A DNA stretch of 15,732 bases from CAZPWF01 sp964610775. GTDB lineage: Bacteria > Patescibacteriota > Saccharimonadia > Saccharimonadales > JACQNP01. Below, piece by piece: positions 14,069-15,732 of this stretch. The stretch is from positions 1 through 15,732 of the forward strand of contig CAZSZC010000015.1 of NCBI GenBank assembly GCA_964610775.1. The letters are read 5' to 3'. A program made the translations under genes and the position numbers. The stretch's first letter is position 1; every line of letters begins with the position of its first letter. Below the pieces are notes generated by a model. The model had not been told where the DNA came from and did no database searches. It saw nothing but the letters and a program-made list of their open reading frames with translations.

Positions 14069-14096
14069 ATTTTAGATTGTCGAGGATTATTTTCAA
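14069..14096 (-). promoter_or_regulatory. Promoter of the CNNM/CBS gene, geometry of a leaderless transcript
   Basis: On the minus strand TTGAAA (-35, 14091-14096, 5 of 6) and TAAAAT (-10, 14069-14074, 5 of 6) are 16 bp apart. Six nt separate the -10 from ATG 14062, so +1 is predicted at the A of ATG. Its -35 overlaps the proposed -35 of the divergent thioredoxin gene. Confidence 0.6.
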
Positions 14097-14119
14097 AGCT
14101 GAAACGAATAAAGTAATAT
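14090..14119 (+). promoter_or_regulatory. Possible promoter of the DsbA-like gene
   Basis: TTTTCA (14090-14095, 4 of 6) and TAATAT (14114-14119, 4 of 6) are 18 bp apart. They would give a leader of about 24 nt carrying AAGGGA (14133-14138) ahead of ATG 14150. The two divergent -35 boxes share bases, so the two genes may compete for polymerase. Confidence 0.35.
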
Positions 14120-14149
14120 ATAACCATAGAGAAAGGGAAGATTAGATAG

Positions 14150-14809
14150 ATGAATAATCGGTTTATATTGATATTAGCAGCCTGTGTGATTGGCTTTTTG
14201 GGCATACTATTCTTTACAAAGAAAGACTCTAACAAGTCAAATGGCGGTACAAACAACCAGAACAGTTCGGTCCAATCAAATCACATAACAGGAAACACTC
14301 AAAGTAAGGTTACTCTGGTAGAATTTGGCGATTTTGAATGCCCAGCATGCTACAAGTTCTTCCCTATCATGGAACAAGTTCGAGCGAAATATAAGGATAA
14401 AATAGCTTTCCAATTCCGACACCTACCACTAGTAGAGATACACAAAAATGCCCTTATTGGAGCTAGGGCGGCTGAGGCGGCTGGCATGCAAGGCAAGTTT
14501 TTCGAGATGCACGACTCACTTTACACAAACCAACAGTCCTGGTCACAAGCTTCAGACCCTACAAGCTACTTCGTTCAATACGCTAAAGAGCTGGGCTTAG
14601 ATGAACAGAAATTCAAAGCCGATCTGGTTAGTGAGCAAGTCAACAAGATAATTCAAGCGGACAGAACTTATGCCAAGGACCAAGGATTCAACAGTACCCC
14701 AACTTTCTTGATAAACGGGAAAAAACTGGAAGATGCCCAAAACTCTATAGACTATTTCTCACAGCAAATCGATCAAGCCTTGGCTCAACAAAATACAAAC
14801 GGCCAGTAA
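14150..14809 (+). CDS. DsbA-family membrane-anchored thiol:disulfide oxidoreductase (thioredoxin_4, BdbD-like)
   Basis: This 219-aa extracytoplasmic thioredoxin-fold protein likely introduces or shuffles disulfides in secreted proteins. An N-terminal hydrophobic segment at about 4-22, followed by KK and a Ser/Asn/Gly-rich linker to about residue 50, acts as a membrane anchor or uncleaved signal. The catalytic domain begins VTLVEFGDFECPACYKF, with the CPAC active site at C64-C67. FRHLPL near 89-94 and STPTFLING near 182-190 (cis-Pro184 before the active site in space) are typical. CPAC differs from the CPHC of E. coli DsbA but is common in this family. The ribosome binding site AAGGGA is about 11 nt upstream. 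A perfect hairpin spans its stop codon. No DsbB/VKOR partner is in the window. The two Cys-pair proteins at 2-4 kb are natural candidate substrates. Confidence 0.92.
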   Translation: MNNRFILILAACVIGFLGILFFTKKDSNKSNGGTNNQNSSVQSNHITGNTQSKVTLVEFGDFECPACYKFFPIMEQVRAKYKDKIAFQFRHLPLVEIHKNALIGARAAEAAGMQGKFFEMHDSLYTNQQSWSQASDPTSYFVQYAKELGLDEQKFKADLVSEQVNKIIQADRTYAKDQGFNSTPTFLINGKKLEDAQNSIDYFSQQIDQALAQQNTNGQ

Positions 14810-14817
14810 AACTGGCC
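14801..14817. repeat. Perfect 7-bp inverted repeat across the DsbA-like stop codon
   Basis: GGCCAGT (14801-14807) and ACTGGCC (14811-14817) flank AAA; the TAA stop is 14807-14809. No T-run follows on the plus strand, so it is not a standard intrinsic terminator, though it could protect the 3' end of the mRNA or pause polymerase. Confidence 0.6.
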
Positions 14818-14846
14818 ATCGTTCGTATCTACTAGTTTATTGTAAG

Positions 14847-14939
14847 CTAGTATTGGATAAATTGTTGCCATCTTGGTCGACGAATTCGAACTTCGACAGC
14901 CTCTTCAGCCGAAACTGAAACCTTTACTTTTATGGGCAT
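14847..14939 (-). CDS. Possible 30-aa basic microprotein
   Basis: This 30-codon minus-strand frame runs MPIKVKVSVSAEEAVEVR... to ...WQQFIQY, ending TAG. GGGAG (14946-14950) lies 6 nt before its ATG, a better ribosome binding site than most genes here have. The first half alternates polar and apolar residues like a beta-strand; the second half is Arg-rich with one Trp. No TM segment or signal is visible, and no family is recognised. It lies in the otherwise empty 14810-15078 interval, downstream of the iron permease family gene on the same strand, and might be a separate short transcript. It may be chance; the ribosome binding site and composition are the only support. Confidence 0.4.
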   Translation of the reverse strand: MPIKVKVSVSAEEAVEVRIRRPRWQQFIQY

Positions 14940-15078
14940 TTTTTACTCCCAGAAACCACTAACTTAGTGGAATGTTTTTATTGTTTGTTATTTTTGTCTT
15001 CCGGTAGATGGCTTCTCGCACCAACCCCGACCGAAGTGTAGCGTCATAGTCTCACATAGGTCTTATGCTTGTCAACGA
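14940..15078. other. Intergenic stretch between the DsbA-like and iron permease family genes
   Basis: With the 30-aa frame next to it, this is the emptiest part of the window. CCACTA-ACT-TAGTGG (14957-14971) is a short hairpin followed on the plus strand by a T-rich run (GTTTTTATTGTTTGTTATTTTT), and could serve as a weak terminator for the DsbA-like gene. Bases 15001-15070 are more GC-rich and hold no open frame or RNA fold that I recognise. Confidence 0.4.
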
Positions 15079-15576
15079 TTATTTCGTAGTCTTTTTTTCA
15101 TCAGTATGATTGGATAGCGGATTGATCATGTCCAACATCTTGCCGGCCTGACCTCTCATAGTAGTACGTCGGGCATGTTCCTTTTCAATTTTTACATGAA
15201 GTTTATGAAGCATGGGGCTTGTCATTTGTTTATCATGAAGGTCCCTGAACTCTTGGTCTAACATTCCGAGCTCGGCATCTGTGAGATCTTCTAGATCAAC
15301 AAATGCATCACGCGCTTCAGTGGCGCGAATAAGCTCATCAAGCTTCAGCTGCATAGCTTTACTGTCACGATTTTGAGTGTTTTGGATTAGAAAAACCATT
15401 AGAAAGGTAACAATAGTGGTTCCGGTATTTATAACCAGCTGCCAGGTGTTAGAGAAGTCAAATAGTGGCCCTGTAATAGCCCAAACTATGATTAAAGTCA
15501 GAGCCCCCAGAAACGCAGCAGCCGTTCCTGTTAGGTTGGATATTTTGGCTGCGATTTTACGGAAGGTTTCTTTCAT
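15079..15576 (-). CDS. Low-affinity iron permease family protein (PF04120-type)
   Basis: This 165-aa small membrane protein has two TM helices, at about 17-37 and 46-65. The family hallmark is very clear: TGPLFDFSNTWQLVINTGTTIVTFLMVFLIQNTQNRD followed by KAMQLKLDELI, with key residues W-Q-L-x-x-N-T, T-I-V-T-F-L-M-V-F-L-I-Q and Q-N-R-D. The C-terminal half (about 85-165) is a charged, probably helical cytosolic region. The family is named for yeast Fet4-like transporters, but two-TM bacterial members have not been firmly shown to carry iron, so the name reflects homology only. ATG 15576 has no Shine-Dalgarno; a TATAAG on the same strand lies about 16 nt upstream (15593-15598). It is divergent from the antiporter gene across 58 bp. 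Confidence 0.93.
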   Translation of the reverse strand: MKETFRKIAAKISNLTGTAAAFLGALTLIIVWAITGPLFDFSNTWQLVINTGTTIVTFLMVFLIQNTQNRDSKAMQLKLDELIRATEARDAFVDLEDLTDAELGMLDQEFRDLHDKQMTSPMLHKLHVKIEKEHARRTTMRGQAGKMLDMINPLSNHTDEKKTTK

Positions 15577-15622
15577 TGTTTTAGTCTTATGCTTATATGA
15601 TGTAGAATACAGTTATACGTCT

Positions 15623-15628
15623 TAAAAT
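15623..15628 (+). promoter_or_regulatory. Putative -10 (TAAAAT) of a leaderless transcript for the antiporter gene
   Basis: TAAAAT (5 of 6) ends 6 nt before ATG 15635, so +1 would fall on the A of ATG. There is no Shine-Dalgarno in ACAAAC, and the -35 region (about 15600-15606) is weak. Confidence 0.45.
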
Positions 15629-15634
15629 ACAAAC

Positions 15635-15732
15635 ATGCACGAAAGTATATTTGCCGAACTCAGTCTAATCATCGCTATCGCAACCGGCGTTTCTCTTTTC
15701 ATGCGGATGATAAAGCAGCCTTTAATCATTGG
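15635..15732 (+). CDS. Cation:proton antiporter of CPA2 (KefB/NapA-like) type, N-terminal fragment cut by window edge
   Basis: Only the first 32 codons are visible: MHESIFAELSLIIAIAT then GVSLFMRMIKQPLIIG, still open at the right edge. A short acidic start, a first hydrophobic helix and then K-Q-P-L-I-I-G, where the second helix begins, are the characteristic opening of CPA2 antiporters (compare the common RQPxVIGYLLAG pattern). Such proteins exchange Na+ or K+ for H+ across the membrane. The regulatory domains (for example TrkA-N) that would separate KefB-like from NapA-like members lie beyond the window. It is divergent from the iron permease family gene and has no Shine-Dalgarno. Confidence 0.75.
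   Translation, partial: MHESIFAELSLIIAIATGVSLFMRMIKQPLII

Noticed and set aside
614..15576. TGA recoded as glycine or tryptophan
   Set aside because: No gene is interrupted by in-frame TGA, and Trp is encoded by TGG throughout; standard code fits.
1..15732. CRISPR arrays, tRNA/rRNA genes, insertion sequences, toxin-antitoxin pairs
   Set aside because: I looked for spaced direct repeats, T-loop GTTCGA-type cores, transposase motifs and paired small frames, and found none that held up.

Overview
The window (15.7 kb, AT-rich, tightly packed, standard genetic code) looks like chromosomal DNA of a small-genome bacterium of the Candidate Phyla Radiation, most likely Saccharibacteria (TM7) or a close relative. 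This is inferred from several traits together: many single-pass envelope proteins with Pro/Gln-, Ser- or acid-rich disordered N-termini; a non-discriminating-type AspRS; a low-affinity-iron-permease family protein, a DrrAB-type exporter and a DsbA-like thioredoxin; and the small intergenic gaps. No rRNA, tRNA, CRISPR array, prophage or insertion sequence was seen.

Layout. 1-572 (-): Sua5/YrdC threonylcarbamoyl-AMP synthase, running off the left edge. 614-1507 (+): MscS-type mechanosensitive channel, whose stop nearly touches that of the next gene. 1510-8829 (-): a seven-gene block of envelope proteins, nearly all unfamiliar. In transcription order they are: a membrane-anchored protein with carboxypeptidase-regulatory-like domains and a beta-propeller (596 aa); then, behind a good promoter, a Ser/Gln-rich single-TM protein with a Lys-rich tail (143 aa), a second anchored propeller protein (715 aa) and a two-TM microprotein (75 aa); then two tandem copies of a two-gene module. 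Each module is a secreted helical protein with two cysteines exactly 82 residues apart, followed by a translationally coupled single-TM protein ending in -SLGL. 8905-10651 (-): DrrA/DrrB-type ABC exporter. 10652-10902: divergent control region with a consensus -35, a possible 27-codon leader ORF and a textbook intrinsic terminator in front of a 53-aa acidic microprotein (+). 11083-12852 (-): aspS with a structured 5' leader. 12986-14062 (-): CNNM/CBS (CorC/HlyC-like) membrane protein. 14150-14809 (+): DsbA-like thioredoxin. 14847-14939 (-): possible 30-aa microprotein. 15079-15576 (-): low-affinity iron permease family protein. 15635 to the right edge (+): start of a CPA2-type cation:proton antiporter.

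How the parts may work together. The 1.5-8.8 kb block appears to build an extracytoplasmic assembly: anchored propellers, disordered anchored proteins and secreted coiled-coil proteins. The paired cysteines of the coiled-coil proteins are plausible substrates of the DsbA-like enzyme. MscS, the CBS-domain protein, the iron permease family protein and the antiporter point to osmotic and ion homeostasis. Two translation modes appear in the window. Genes inside operons, and some first genes, have clear Shine-Dalgarno sites. Several transcription-unit first genes (614, 10651, 14062, 15635) have no such site and instead carry a -10-like hexamer 6-7 nt before ATG, which is the geometry of leaderless mRNAs. 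The most interesting unexplained items are the duplicated two-gene module with its SLGL tail, the putative leaderless starts, and the terminator-bearing leader at 10.7-10.9 kb.
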